64,000 bases of DNA from the NCBI GenBank assembly GCA_964034945.1, contig OZ035962.1:18455530-18519529 (forward strand), given 5' to 3'. Within the stretch, counting starts at the first letter, position 1. Each line of letters starts with the position of its first letter. Both the position numbers and the translations under genes were made by a program. The notes beneath the pieces are model-generated. The model had not been told where the DNA came from and did not search any database. It worked only from the letters and a program-made list of their open reading frames with translations. Origin of the DNA: Chrysopilus asiliformis. Taxonomy: Eukaryota; Arthropoda; Insecta; Diptera; Rhagionidae. Positions 1 through 9,905 of this stretch are shown here, piece by piece.

Positions 1-981
1 CGCGTCGCCCATAAAAATTGAGTTCTTACGTAGGTATGTGTATGAAGGTCATACCTTGACAAAACTATTCATTAGCATAAAAGCGTACTCATCTAAAAAA
101 ATCGAGAAAGACCTTTTTTTCTAATTTGTATACACTATGTTGTTGAGGTAGAAAAAAAAATATGAGTTGGTTTAATGCCCTTCTAGTTGCCAAAGCGAGT
201 GTGTAGCTAAGCTAAGCAGGAGAACCTATAAGAAGCATAAAACGAAGAATAAAATAAAATCAATATTCATGGTACAAACACCTAACTCAAAAGGGTTTCC
301 ATTCCCCATGAATTCAAACTGAAAAATAGAGTTTCTTTCCGGTTCCAGCATATATTTAGACTGCGCTTCTCAAACTGTGTCGCGCCGCTGCCGTCTTCGT
401 TTTCCAGGCAGCTGAAACGCTCGCTCGTTGAACGCCTTAAAGACGTCGCGCTGTTGTGATTATGCTGGGGGATTAACCCACGAAAACATTTCAAGTGGTC
501 GTTTATAGCCCACATACAAATTTATGCTATATACGAGTATGTTTAGAGATCGTATGTTTTTTTTTTATTATCCAAATATTATTCGATGAGATCAACTAAC
601 TATTTTGGTGGTAATACATGTTCGGTGGTATTGGTGGGCCATCTCATTTTAAATCAGTGATGCCAAATTCATTTTGCGTTTGTTGACCTTATCGGCAATA
701 ATAGTTACGACCTGCAAGTAGCAGTTATTAAAAAGTGGAAATTCGGCCAGACATTTTCTTCTATCGGGAAAATTCGCAAGCATTACTTAAAATTATGTAA
801 GTTTAGAGTGAATTCAAGAAAAGGCCAAATTCAAGAATATGAAATTCTTTAGACATTTCGATGAAATTTGTCGACAAACTGATTTTGGTTTTTATTTTAA
901 TTTTAAAGAATAATTTCTTCCACTTCTATTGGTTCACGTAGAGAAATAAAATAGTAGATCTAACTCTTTTATAACGGGACA
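1..981. other. AT-rich sequence, nothing recognised
   Basis: No coding region, RNA gene or terminal-inverted-repeat element could be supported here. A 77-codon minus-strand open frame at 282-515 has no recognisable motif and overlaps a locally GC-richer patch (360-480). The stretch may be ordinary intergenic or intronic DNA. Confidence 0.4.
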
Positions 982-1160
982 CCGGGACTATTACTAAAGT
1001 TTTAATTACCACAAAAATAGTCAATTGAATTACAACAATAGTCAATTTAAACACAAAATAGTAAATTTTACTACTAAGTAGTTAAATTTATTATAAAAAT
1101 ATCCGATTTTGGCTCTTTTTTAAATTTAAGTTAACTATTTTAGTAATAGTCACGATAAAT
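982..1160. repeat. AT-rich inverted-repeat element with ACTATT motifs
   Basis: The two ends are imperfect inverted repeats: GGGACTATTACTAAAGT on the left answers ACTTTAGTAATAGTC-like sequence on the right near 1140. The interior is a run of AATAGTCAATT, ATAGTAAATTTTAC and TTTACTACTAAGTAG motifs in alternating orientation. The 14436-14707 element has the same vocabulary, so both probably belong to one family of small non-autonomous elements. No transposase remains. Confidence 0.45.
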
Positions 1161-1189
1161 CCGGCGTTGCTCTCCACAATTAAACTGTA

Positions 1190-2500
1190 GTGACATCTCT
1201 TTCTCGGCTGCTGCATTATCAGTTATACTTCCCAAATAGCATCGAAAAGCACGGGCACATGAGGTTTGTTCTTTGCGGCTTAAAAATGCAGCAATTTACG
1301 CAATCGGGTCTAAAGATTAAGATCTATAATTCACATCCGCGTACAAGACGCGTAAGAAGTAACGGGGAAATTGGTGATCGACGGGTCTTCTTTTGGTCAA
1401 TATTCGCAGCGATAGAGCGGCATTTGACGGTTGTCGGTTCGATACAGTGATTAGCTGTAGAACCTGAATATCAGTTTCACTTTGAAGAAGCGTGTAATAT
1501 GCAGTGTTGTTCCTCTACGCGTAGACTTTAATTGTCTACACTTTAGTGTAGACAATAGCGTAGACAATCGATTTGGGGTAGACAATGTAGACATTGGCGT
1601 AGACAATGTCGACTTTGCGTAGACAATGTAGACTTTCTCATATCTTCCAAAACAAAGTCATTAGTGAGTCATATATTGTCAAAGCCGAAATCGACTGACC
1701 TTTGATAGGTCTATATATTATTTGATTTGAATTACTTCCGTATTGATTTCCGTCTATCTGTAAATACGACAACTCTCAACGGAATTAAGCTAAAGACTAG
1801 AAACAAACGTGTTTTTCGAACAAATTAAACAGCTATTCTTAAATGAGCAAAGCCATTTCATACAAATGAATCAGTTTTTTAAACAAACGGTTCGTTATAT
1901 TGAAAAATGTGTAAAGCAAAAAGATTTTAGAATTCAATGTGATTTCAATTGCAAAAATTAAAAAAAGGCCGCTTAGATTGCATGAAAATAATTAGAATTG
2001 CCACTAAAGTTTGCTCCGAAAAATTACAGCATTTGGCGATTGCTTCCTGGAAATTGTGCTTTATGTTAAAATACATTTAAGAAAATGAGATTTTAAAACT
2101 AAATCAGCTATCCTTTTTTTTTATTGATTGTCTACATTGTCTACGCGTAGAGAATAGACCATTGTCTACAGTAATAGTCTACGTGTAGACAATGGTGTAG
2201 TCTACATCACGTAGACTACGCGGCACAACACTGGTAATAGGAACAGGGCCGACACGGTTGCCACTAGGGTTACATCAAGTTACATAATTACGCTCCTGTG
2301 TCATAATTGCGGCGTGGCAAACCACTGAGAAGTGTTCCCCACTATGGGTGTCATTGGACATCCCATTCCAAAGATTTGCATGGTTACGACATATTTGAAT
2401 AAAGATGACACGGCTGCTGTATTTGGGATGGATTAGGATGTAACAACAATTGTAATGTTTGGCTGCTGGCCATGGATATGGAGAGAATGTCGCTTTTTAA
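1190..2500. repeat. Dispersed repeat R1, copy A (interrupted by hAT)
   Basis: Segments 1215-1501 and 2234-2430 align with 36375-36470, 38411-38700 and 38985-39165. Landmarks are AAATAGCATCGAAAAGCAC, ATAATTCACATCCGCGTAC, GATAGAGCGGCATTTGACG and GCGGCGTGGCAAACCAC. In copy A the alignment is broken by the hAT element at 1502-2233. On the minus strand both copies keep short matching reading frames (NDTHSGE...VVCHAA), so the repeat may descend from a coding element. I do not recognise its protein. Confidence 0.7.
1502..2233. mobile_element. Non-autonomous hAT element (732 bp)
   Basis: The ends are CAGTGTTGT...ACAACACTG. They are flanked by an 8-bp target-site duplication, GTAATATG at 1494-1501 and GTAATAGG at 2234-2241 (one mismatch), which is diagnostic of hAT insertion. 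The paralogous R1 copy at about 38660 reads GTGTAACGGGAAC without interruption, an independent empty site. Both subterminal regions hold many GTAGACAATG / CATTGTCTAC motifs in direct and inverted order, a usual arrangement for transposase-binding sites. The 450-bp AT-rich middle holds no transposase. The element must have been mobilised in trans. Confidence 0.88.
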
Positions 2501-3031
2501 GGTTATGGATTGCGTGATTTTGTATTATATTCCGTGGGCTAGAAATGCTCTCCCATGGCGATTATTTCTTGTAGAGCTAAGACGTTTTGTCAATTGAAAG
2601 AACAAGTCAAACGAGTTGCTCATTTTTTAGTTATGACAATATTGTATTAAATGAGCGATGTGATAACAGTTCAGGCCAATGAAATCGAATACTAAAATAC
2701 TTATTTGCCCTGTCGTATTAATAATTTCGCTTAACCCAATGGCAACATTTTTAAGGTGTGTCAAGAGCAGAGTCTGTGATGGCAAACAGAATCGGTGGGC
2801 AGCAAGCATTCGCTGTTTCTTCTTCAAAGCATTAAATTCCGAGGTGCGATTTGAAACCACAACTGTGGTATCATAACGGTTTTTTTTCCTGCAGCAGCAC
2901 CTACAGTTTTGCATAAATTGCGAACCATAGATGAATTGCAACATTTGTTAGGTTTTTGGTTGCAACCCAAACTATCACCATAAAATTAAATCAGATCTTA
3001 TATTCCTACACGATTTTTCCGAGCGCATCCC
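2501..3031. repeat. Dispersed repeat R2, copy A, and flank
   Basis: Positions 2885-2975 match 22416-22545: both contain CTACAGTTTT, then an ATGAATT(G/A)CAACATTTGT block, then AACTATCAC. A 105-codon minus-strand open frame (2627-2944) lies here but shows no known domain and is not kept open in the second copy. I treat it as chance. Confidence 0.45.
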
Positions 3032-3252
3032 TTACCCTTGGAGCACAATGAACGCAAACAAGCCGCAACTCAGGACGCAACGCAGTTCAGGAGCGGTTGA
3101 GCACAATAGAAGCGTCGTCTGTTGCGTTGTGTGACAAACACAGAAAACCTAAAAGTGAACTAAAGTAGAAAAATATATAAAAAGGGATAATTTTGAAGCG
3201 ATAATTTGCTTTGTTGGTCTTTATCTTTGTTATTTGTATGTTATTAAACTAA

Positions 3253-3807
3253 TGATTCAACCACAATGAAGGCGGCATGCGGCAGCGGCGACGGCGAGCG
3301 GCATGGCGCCGCCACACATACTGCCGAGCCAGCTACAATGATAGCGGCACCGTCGGCATATGCTTCTGTCAAAATTGAAACGTCAAAACTTATTTAATTC
3401 GTCCGCTACTTTGCTCCATTTATTTTCCTTTATGTTTGTCCTTTTGTATTGAGGATGGGCCAAATCGTAGATCATTGGATTTCCTTTTACGACCTCTTAG
3501 TTTTTCCTCCTTTGTCGGCATCTTGCGAAATCGAAACGTCAAAAATCTGAATAGAATTTGGTGCCGAATGTGGTGGTTGTCACAAAACAACGAAGAAAAA
3601 TCGGCATAGAATGTGGCGCCGAATGTGGTGGTTTTCATAAAACATTTTGGGCGGCGGCGGCAAGTTTGACTTTGTTTCAAACTCGGCGGCGACGGAAAAA
3701 GTGCTCTGCCGTTGACGCTGTATTGTAGCAGCTCTCGTTGCGCTACGTTAGTGCAAAAAAAATGCCGCCCGCCGCTGCCGCTTGCCGCCTCCACTGTGGC
3801 GGAACCA
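3253..3807 (-). mobile_element. PIF/Harbinger-type MITE H2, copy A (carries MADF remnant)
   Basis: Ends are TGATTCAACCACAATGAAGG and its near complement, flanked by TAA (3250-3252, 3808-3810). The empty site is visible in H1 copy B, which reads GCACTAAGGCTATCC at 43285. The TIRs are unusually GC-rich (GGCGGCAAGCGGC) for this AT-rich region. Near one end, about 3555-3640, an ACCACATTCGGCGCCACATT unit is present twice. The minus strand carries the broken MADF coding region. Two more copies are at 7001-7569 and 53328-53674. Confidence 0.88.
3383..3521 (-). pseudogene. MADF-domain coding remnant, copy A
   Basis: Reading down the minus strand, an ATG at 3521 opens MPTKEEKL. A 2-bp deletion relative to copy B (GGT where copy B has GAGGT) then shifts the frame. 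In the shifted frame NPMIYDLAHPQYK and KWSKVADELNKF are continuous before a TGA at 3383-3385. The pattern L..V..NP.IYD..HP.Y followed by W..(I/V)A.EL is the MADF (Myb/SANT-like) DNA-binding domain. Insect PIF/Harbinger transposons are known to encode a MADF or Myb-like second protein beside the transposase, which fits the host element. The remnant is about half a domain and not translatable as it stands. Confidence 0.72.
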
Positions 3808-4149
3808 TAAGGCTATCAATTTTTCCTCGAACGACATTTCCCCAACCTCACTTTATGAACTGTCAACGCAGACTTGTTGCGTTAAAGTTCAAAGTTTGGC
3901 AACTTTTGCGGCTTGGTTGCGTTCATTGTGCTCCAACGGTTAGATAAATAGTATATGGTATTTCGAGATGCCGTTGGCTCAAATTTTGTGATCAAAATTT
4001 AAAAAAAAAAAAATTAACGGTTATGTTGTAAAATCATACATTTTCTTGCAAGATTCCAGATATCAAAACTCTTTTATGGCATCCCTGTATAAAATTTAAA
4101 ATGTGACTCCATTCCCGAGTTTGGATATATTTCGGTCTCGAATCTCCAC

Positions 4150-4912
4150 TCTAGACGCGTCGCGCGTATGCTGATATAATATAAGATATAGAGCAGAGCT
4201 TAATCAGAGAACATACGGGAGAAATTTTCTGATTTTTTCTTAAAGTTTCAGTTGGTTTTATTCCAGAGAACATTGAATCAAATCGACCTGAATTCACTCC
4301 ACATCACATCGAGCACTTGTACAGGCCGAATTCATTACGGATACCAATTTCGAAAGACCAAAAAAGTATTAGTGTTTACTGTGCAGAAGTATCGCCATCG
4401 CAAACTAGCGTGGATTTAAAATGAAATGATTATTAAGGCTATAGAAAGTGACGCAAGAGATGTTTTGGTTTTGAGCGCGGAATTCAAACAAGCGTTACGA
4501 TCGTTATTTTTCGGAAGCTCTCAAAAATGTTTGTTAGTACGAAAAGAAAACAAAAATATCACGACGACGACATCAATTCTGCCGATATTGATAATAATAA
4601 TAATAATAATAAACAACATATTTGATGATGAAATCATGATGACGATGGCAATGACGATGGGGCTATGACATGTCGACGGCTACTTGATTTCGGCTAATCC
4701 AAGTCGCAAGGTTCTGGTTTTGTTTTGTGGTGCGAGTATCTGGTTTTTGTTTTAAGCTGGCGAATAAAGATAGCGAACAGATAGAAGCTGAGATCTGGGA
4801 ACGGTTGGAGATCTTCAGTCAGTCGATGGAAAGCTGCCTTCCCGAATGAGGTGGGGTAGATTCAGTGTACGCGTTCGTGTTGTGAAGTGAAAGTCCATAC
4901 TGGATAATGTGA
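4150..4912 (+). promoter_or_regulatory. Possible promoter and non-coding 5' exon
   Basis: This low-repeat stretch ends in AATGTGAGTAAA, a good insect 5' splice donor (GT at 4911). Inr-like TCAGT motifs lie at about 4815-4820 and 4860. A short TTTATTCCAG acceptor-like site is near 4255. There is no long open frame; an 80-codon frame (4426-4668) ends in an ATA/ATG microsatellite. The arrangement would suit a 5' UTR exon with promoter, but every motif is short and common. Alternative: plain intergenic DNA. Confidence 0.22.
4588..4645. repeat. (AAT)n and (GAT/ATG)n microsatellite patch
   Basis: Eight or so consecutive AAT triplets are followed, after AAACAACATA, by GATGATG and GATGACGATGGC runs. 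It is a simple sequence repeat. It explains the isoleucine-rich end of the short open frame across it. Confidence 0.75.
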
Positions 4913-6424
4913 GTAAATTGTTCTATTAAAAAAAATATGTGTATTGTAAATATTTATTTCCACTTTAAATTTGACTGCCAACGGATCAGTTTGGACATTC
5001 CTTAGGTGGATAAAAGTGGCCAGGTAAGGGTTAAATTTGTTTTTTTTTTTGTTTTTTTTTGTTTTTTTTTTAAATCAGTGAACTACAGCCAGTATGAAGC
5101 AATTAAAGTGAAATTGTGTTAATTATGTGTTAATACTCAACCAATTTACGGAATATGCCATTAGCGAGGTATAGAGTTCCTACGTAACATTAATATGCAA
5201 TTGTAGGAACTTCATACCGTGCTCTTGGAGTTCCTTTTATCAACAGAATCCATCAATTTGAGGAGATACGAAGAATTTCAGTGAAATGACATCATACTCG
5301 TGTGTTATTTTAAGTGCAACATAAAGTTCAAGTATGAAGCTAAATATTTTCTACTAAGTTAGACAGTAGTGGCACAAGTGTTTAATTAGCTATAGCTTAG
5401 CATGTGTAGAGTCATCTTTTCCATCCATTCATCCAGACACATAAGTTTAGTGCTACCATCAGTTTAAAGTTCGTCCCGAGATGATTCTTATGATTTGCCA
5501 TAGATGCCACTAAACCAGCTACTGCTGTTATTGTATTTAATTCGTTATGATGACATTCAAGAAAAATATATTTAATGGAAAAACAACAAACTTCATAAAA
5601 CCATTATTGTGCACACTTACGCGTATAAGTAAATTACATTTTGAAAATCTTTTTCTTGAAAATTTTTTGAACGGTTTCAATCAAATTCAGTTAAGACTTC
5701 AGTTAAGATCAAATAATTCATACACAAGCAGTATATAATTTGACGCATATGCGTATACTCGTATACGTCTTGAGGATAGATAGATAGATAAAAAGATGAC
5801 GTGCCTCGTATGTTCACAAAAAAAATCGGAATTGGTTAACACGTGGTTATATACTTGATTTGGATTTCAAAGCGCGCCAAAATATTTTGTTTTCTTAGCT
5901 TTTTCTGTAAAGTTTCCGTGTATAAATATAACCAGGGAGTGGTGAACGAGTATAGCTAGCTATGTTGGAGAGAGGTGTTTGTCTATTTAAACATCTTTTT
6001 TTTTTTTGGCGGAATTTTTTTGATTGACAAGCGCACACGTTGAAGATTTGTATATTTTCGTTTTTTGCGGTTTTCATGTAGCCTAAGTGAACTTAGCGCT
6101 AACAAAGTGGCAGTGTGATTTCTTATGGTTTGTGGGTGTGAACTGAAAAAAAAATTGAATACGCCTCGACTTGATTTAAAATGTATTTGTGTTATTTTAT
6201 ATCTGTGGTGTGAAATATATTGATAAAATATTAACCAGAGGAATAAATTGAAAGTGTTTTGAATTTCAGATATTCAGAATTTTAGCATTTTGAGATTTTT
6301 CTGTTGCTTTGAATTTCTTTTGCCATCTTTAGTTGATTTTTTACTTTCTTATACGAAGTGTTTTAAGAATTGTATTAATGTAAAATTTCAACTCTTAATT
6401 TTATCTAAAAAACATAAGAAAAGC
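4913..6424. other. AT-rich sequence, nothing recognised
   Basis: Contains T-tracts (5039-5072), a short GATA run at 5778-5790 and scattered short open frames without motifs. No TIR pairs, splice-site pairs or domain signatures were found. Confidence 0.4.
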
Positions 6425-7000
6425 TACAATTGCCAGAGGCAAATCGACAAATACTCTAGTCAAAAGGCTTATTTAAAAATCCATTTTTATAGGAGAGGGA
6501 GAAAAGAGTGGTCCGATTACATTTTGATGTATGGAACAGTTATGTAAAATCATATTATAAACAGATTTTACCTTAACACTCTAACTGCCACGTCAGTCAA
6601 AAAGACCTGACACCTAACTGTACACAACGGCCACAATGAAAATTATTAAAGTGTTCGCTGCAACCGCAACGATTTTTTGTAGTTGCACACATTTTATGGT
6701 AATAAAATAACATTTAAGCGTCGTTGTCATTGATCAAGTTACTTGATTGCAAGTAGATAATTCAGCAACGTTCCGCTACATTCAGCCATCCACACGTATC
6801 AAGTAGCTCTTGCAAGTAAAATTGACATCTGGGCGAAAACATAACCTAAAATTTTCTGAGGAAATAAATCGCTACATTAAATTTAACCTTAAATTGTGTT
6901 GTACGAAGATTTGTGACAATTGTGTTTGTTCTGGCATTAGGCAGAGAAACTTTTTTACTAGATCTAAACCGTTGGAAAAATGTGCGCTACAAAAAAGTTA

Positions 7001-7569
7001 TAGTTCAACCACAGTGAAGGCGGCAAGCGGCAGCGGCGGGCGGCATTTTTTTGCACTAACCTAGCGCAACGAGAGCTGCTACAATACAGCGGCAACGGCA
7101 GCGTACTTTTTCCGTCGCCGCCGAGTTTGAAACAAAGTCAAACTTGCCGCCGCCGTCCAAAATGTTTTATGAAAACCACCACATTCGGCGCCACATTCTA
7201 TGACAATTTTTCTTCGTTGTTTTGTGACAACCACCACATTCGGCGCCACATTCTATGCAGATTTTTGACATTTTGATTTCGCAAGATGCCGACAACGGAG
7301 GAAAAATTAAGAGAGGTCGTAAAAGGAAATCCAATGATCTACGATTTGGCCCATCCTCAATAGAAAAGACAGACATAAAGGAAAATAAATGGAGCAAAAT
7401 AGCGGACGAATTAAATAAGTTTCGACGTTTAAATTTTGACAGAAGCATATGCCGACGGTGCCGCCGTAGCTGGCTCGGCGGTATTGTAGCTGGCTCGGCG
7501 GTATGTGTGGCGGCGCCATGCCGCGTGACGTCGCCGCTGCCGCTTGCCGCCTTCATTGTGGTTGAACCA
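7001..7569 (+). mobile_element. PIF/Harbinger-type MITE H2, copy B
   Basis: Ends are TAGTTCAACCACAGTGAAGG and GTGGTTGAACCA, flanked by TTA (6998-7000, 7570-7572). It is in the opposite orientation to copies A and C. It holds the tandem ACCACATTCGGCGCCACATT unit, a duplicated GTAGCTGGCTCGGCGGTAT unit (7464-7505) and the plus-strand MADF remnant. It is the innermost layer of the nest. Confidence 0.88.
7286..7422 (+). pseudogene. MADF-domain coding remnant, copy B
   Basis: An ATG at 7286 opens MPTTEEKLREVV, then NPMIYDLAHPQ, and a TAG at 7361-7363 stands where copy A has TAC (Y). One frame shift further on, KENKWSKIADELNKF continues to about 7422. The residues fit the MADF domain: leucine and valine helix 1, the NP.IYD turn, and the W..IA.EL helix. 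Copy A carries a different lesion (an upstream 2-bp deletion), so the two broke independently from a common coding ancestor. About 45 of the usual 80-90 MADF residues are represented. Confidence 0.75.
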
Positions 7570-8169
7570 TTAAAAATAAAGAAAATATTGCAGTCATGCA
7601 TTTTTTTGCTGTCGGCAACCTTCTCCAGCGAAAACAGAAAACAAAATGAATTTAAACACACACATATAGAATTGCTTCGTTTCCACACGTTTTTATGAGC
7701 ATGTGTTGGAATCAAGTTGAAACAAAAGTAGGAATGCCGTCTACTTTGAATCAAGTTGATTTGTCAGCAACTAACACATATGCGTGCGACGTACACAACG
7801 TCAAATATCGTGCATGTACGACTACTTGATTCAAGTAACTTGATCAATGACAACGACGCTTTAGGTATAATTTAGTTTCAATTTTTTTTTCTCTTAGTGC
7901 CTTTTTGACTGACAACTAAATATTCGAAAAAGGCTTAAAACTGTCGCGGCAGTTAGAGTGTTAATACCACGAAAAAATAGAAAAAAATATTCAATTTGTA
8001 TAGGGGAAGGGAAGAAGTTGTCCAACTGGATTTTGATGTATATATAAGTTATGTAAAATCATATTCTAAACACATTTTGTCTTTATAAACTTTTCGATAC
8101 AGTTTTTGAGAAAGCAGGAAAAAAAGGTATCCCATTTATTTGAAAATGGTCGCGAAAACAGAAAAAAAT

Positions 8170-8442
8170 CAACGGACGACCGAGTGTCACTGCTGCCAAT
8201 AGGAATAGGTGTCAAATATATAAAATTAATGATTTATAATAGCAGAAAAAAATTTATTATATGAAATATAATTAAGATGTTAACATTTCTGTATTGTAGA
8301 AACATAATGTTGAATAAAGCATCTAATGTTTTTTTTCAAATTTTTTTTTAAACAAACATTTTTACTGATTTACATTTAAAAAACAATCCGTTGCAAAATT
8401 AAAATTAGAAAAAAAGTAATTAAAACGATCTTTTGCTTTATA
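8170..8442. other. AT-rich insertion in family-A repeat, unclassified
   Basis: The family-A alignment stops near 8170 and resumes near 8690. The intervening DNA includes the MITE at 8443-8619. The remainder shows no TIRs that I can pair with confidence. Confidence 0.35.
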
Positions 8443-8619
8443 CTGGGTTTACACGAATGACAGATAATGACAATCTGTCATAAAAGAATGGACAAGTTCA
8501 TTCTTTTATGAGAGATTGTAATTTTTCTGACAGAAATAATGACAAAAATGATACTATTTACAAGATAATGACAATTTATGACAAAAAAATGACAAATTTG
8601 TCATTTCGTGTAAACGCAG
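8443..8619. mobile_element. Short MITE with ATGACA motifs
   Basis: The TIRs are CTGGGTTTACACGAATGACA and the complement of TGTCATTTCGTGTAAACGCAG (two mismatches). The interior is crowded with (A)ATGACAAA and its complement, about ten times in 150 bp. The target-site duplication is not clear, so I leave the superfamily open. Confidence 0.6.
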
Positions 8620-9083
8620 CATTAGAAATTAAAGATATGGACATCATAAATGATTGTAATTCACAATAGATTCATTATATTATTAAAAAATTATATTATT
8701 AGTATTCCATTTGTATGGGAGAGGGGGAAATCAGTGGTCCAAATGAGTTAGTAGAATCCAATTCTAAACACATTTTACCTTCATACATTTTTCAATATTT
8801 CCGTTTTCGAGAAAATCGCAAACAACTGTTTCGTTTGCATGGGGGTAGAGGGAAGGAGTGGTCCAATTTTACCCATCGAAGAACCATTTAACTATAAAAA
8901 ATTTCAAGTCTTAAGAGAAACGCAACTATACAAAATTTCAAGTCTCTAGCTCAATCCTTTCGAAAGTTATGGTGTTCACAGACAGACAGACACACGGATA
9001 GACAGGCGGACGGACGAACATGCGAAAATCAAAAACTTTTGTCATCCCAAACACCCTGGTGTAGTTCATTTTTGTGTCGGACG

Positions 9084-9841
9084 TAGGGATGCAACATCGT
9101 TCATAAAACCTCGATATATCGAAAAGCGATGTTTTTTAAGGCGACATCGATGTCAAGAAACATCGTCCTGAAAATATCGATACCTCGAGGTTTTCCCGAT
9201 GTTTTGAAGAAGTTAAATTTAATAAATAATTCAGCCACCTGACGGATGCTCTACTGTGGGTGGAGTGCATCCAGGTAGAATTAACACGGTTTTAATTCTT
9301 CTTATAACGTTGAACCACCAAAAACCCGTTAGTCGCAAAAAACTATTTTTTTTGAAATACCGGCATATCTTCATAACGGCTTGAGATACGGAGTTCTAGT
9401 AAAAGACATAAATGTAGCAAATTTTATTGTCTCCAAGTTTTGTAATACAAAAGACTACCGGAAAATGGTTAGTTTCGGAATAAATCGCAAAAAACGAAAT
9501 CGTAGTTTTTAAAAAGCCGCCGTTTTGGTTACTTCCGGTTAACGGATTTGCACATCAGGACCAAACTTCTCTGTAAAATTTCATGGCTAGCTCTGGTATT
9601 TTTTGCGAAATTTTGTAGAAAGATGAAACCGAAAATTGATATAATTTAAACAAATCTTTAAGTAGAGTGGCTATATTAAATCTATCTAAAAACTAGTCCC
9701 TCTAGTCGTAAAATTAGTTCCTCTATTAATTTTATGAAAGGTTATGTTCTAACATCGTGGATAACAACATCGATACCTCGATATATCGGCCTGTTTAACA
9801 TCGAGGTTAAAACTCGATGTTTTTCAACGGTGGCATCCCTA
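9084..9841. mobile_element. Non-autonomous hAT element (758 bp)
   Basis: Ends are TAGGGATGCAACATCG and CGGTGGCATCCCTA. The 8-bp flanks GTCGGACG (9076-9083) and ATCGGAGG (9842-9849) agree at six of eight positions. It interrupts the conserved core of the family-A repeat, which elsewhere reads GTGTCCGACGATAGGTTCGA (complement of 23777-23796), so the insertion point is confirmed. Both subterminal regions repeat AACATCGATACCTCGA-like motifs. The middle (9280-9660) is a copy of repeat family C (CGGCATATCTTCATAACGG). Confidence 0.8.
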
Positions 9842-9905
9842 ATCGGAGGTTTGGTTCGATGCGTTACAAACTAATATACTTCTATATGATATATCATATA
9901 GAGTA

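Larger units (their letters stand above)
3035..3939. mobile_element. PIF/Harbinger-type MITE H1, copy A
   Basis: The terminal inverted repeats begin CCCTTGGAGCACAATGAA and end with the complement (right end one mismatch near the tip). They are flanked by TTA on both sides (3032-3034, 3940-3942), matching the 3-bp TWA duplication of PIF/Harbinger transposons. Copy B at 43054-43512 has the same TIRs and is uninterrupted. In copy A a second Harbinger MITE (3253-3807) sits inside. No transposase is encoded. Confidence 0.88.
6717..7860. mobile_element. TTA-flanked MITE H3 (PIF/Harbinger-like)
   Basis: The 30-bp TIRs are identical, beginning AGCGTCGTTGTCATTGATC, and are flanked by TTA (6714-6716, 7861-7863). 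P1 copy B, read in reverse, shows the unoccupied CATTTAGGTATAATTT site. Several (A)TCAAGTA/CTTGATT motifs repeat just inside both ends. The 3-bp TWA duplication points to PIF/Harbinger. A further MITE sits inside at 7001-7569. Confidence 0.85.
6573..7964. mobile_element. piggyBac-type TTAA MITE P1, copy A
   Basis: TTAA at each end (6573-6576, 7961-7964) brackets TIRs beginning CACTCTAACTGCCAC. TTAA duplication is characteristic of piggyBac. The same element in reverse orientation and without the internal insertion lies at 32751-32997, only 247 bp long. The extra 1.14 kb here is the TTA-flanked element at 6717-7860. It encodes no transposase. Confidence 0.88.
6425..9905 (+). mobile_element. 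Mini-me/DINE-1-like repeat, family A, outermost of a nest
   Basis: The family starts with CTACAATTGCCAGAGGCAA and CAAATACTCTA, and ends GATATATCATATAGAGTATA at 9905. It holds GAGTGGTCCGATT/GATGTATGGAA blocks, TTTCAAGTCTCTAGCTCAA, a (GACR)n/(GTCY)n microsatellite (8978-9021) and the core GGTTCGATGCGTTACAAA. The ends are short inverted repeats (ATACTCTA / TAGAGTAT). Dipteran mini-me and DINE-1/Helentron-derived elements are known for a (GTCY)n tract near a conserved core and for subterminal inverted repeats, so I assign it there by architecture. This copy is blown up to 3.5 kb by insertions at 6573-7964, about 8170-8690 and 9084-9841. Confidence 0.65.

Noticed and set aside
3420..3794. 124-codon minus-strand frame as a whole protein
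   Set aside because: Only the part around the MADF remnant is meaningful. The rest reads through the element's terminal repeats in a shifted frame.
7167..7754. 195-codon minus-strand frame
   Set aside because: Runs antisense through the H2 MITE, across its TTA junctions, and opposes the MADF frame.
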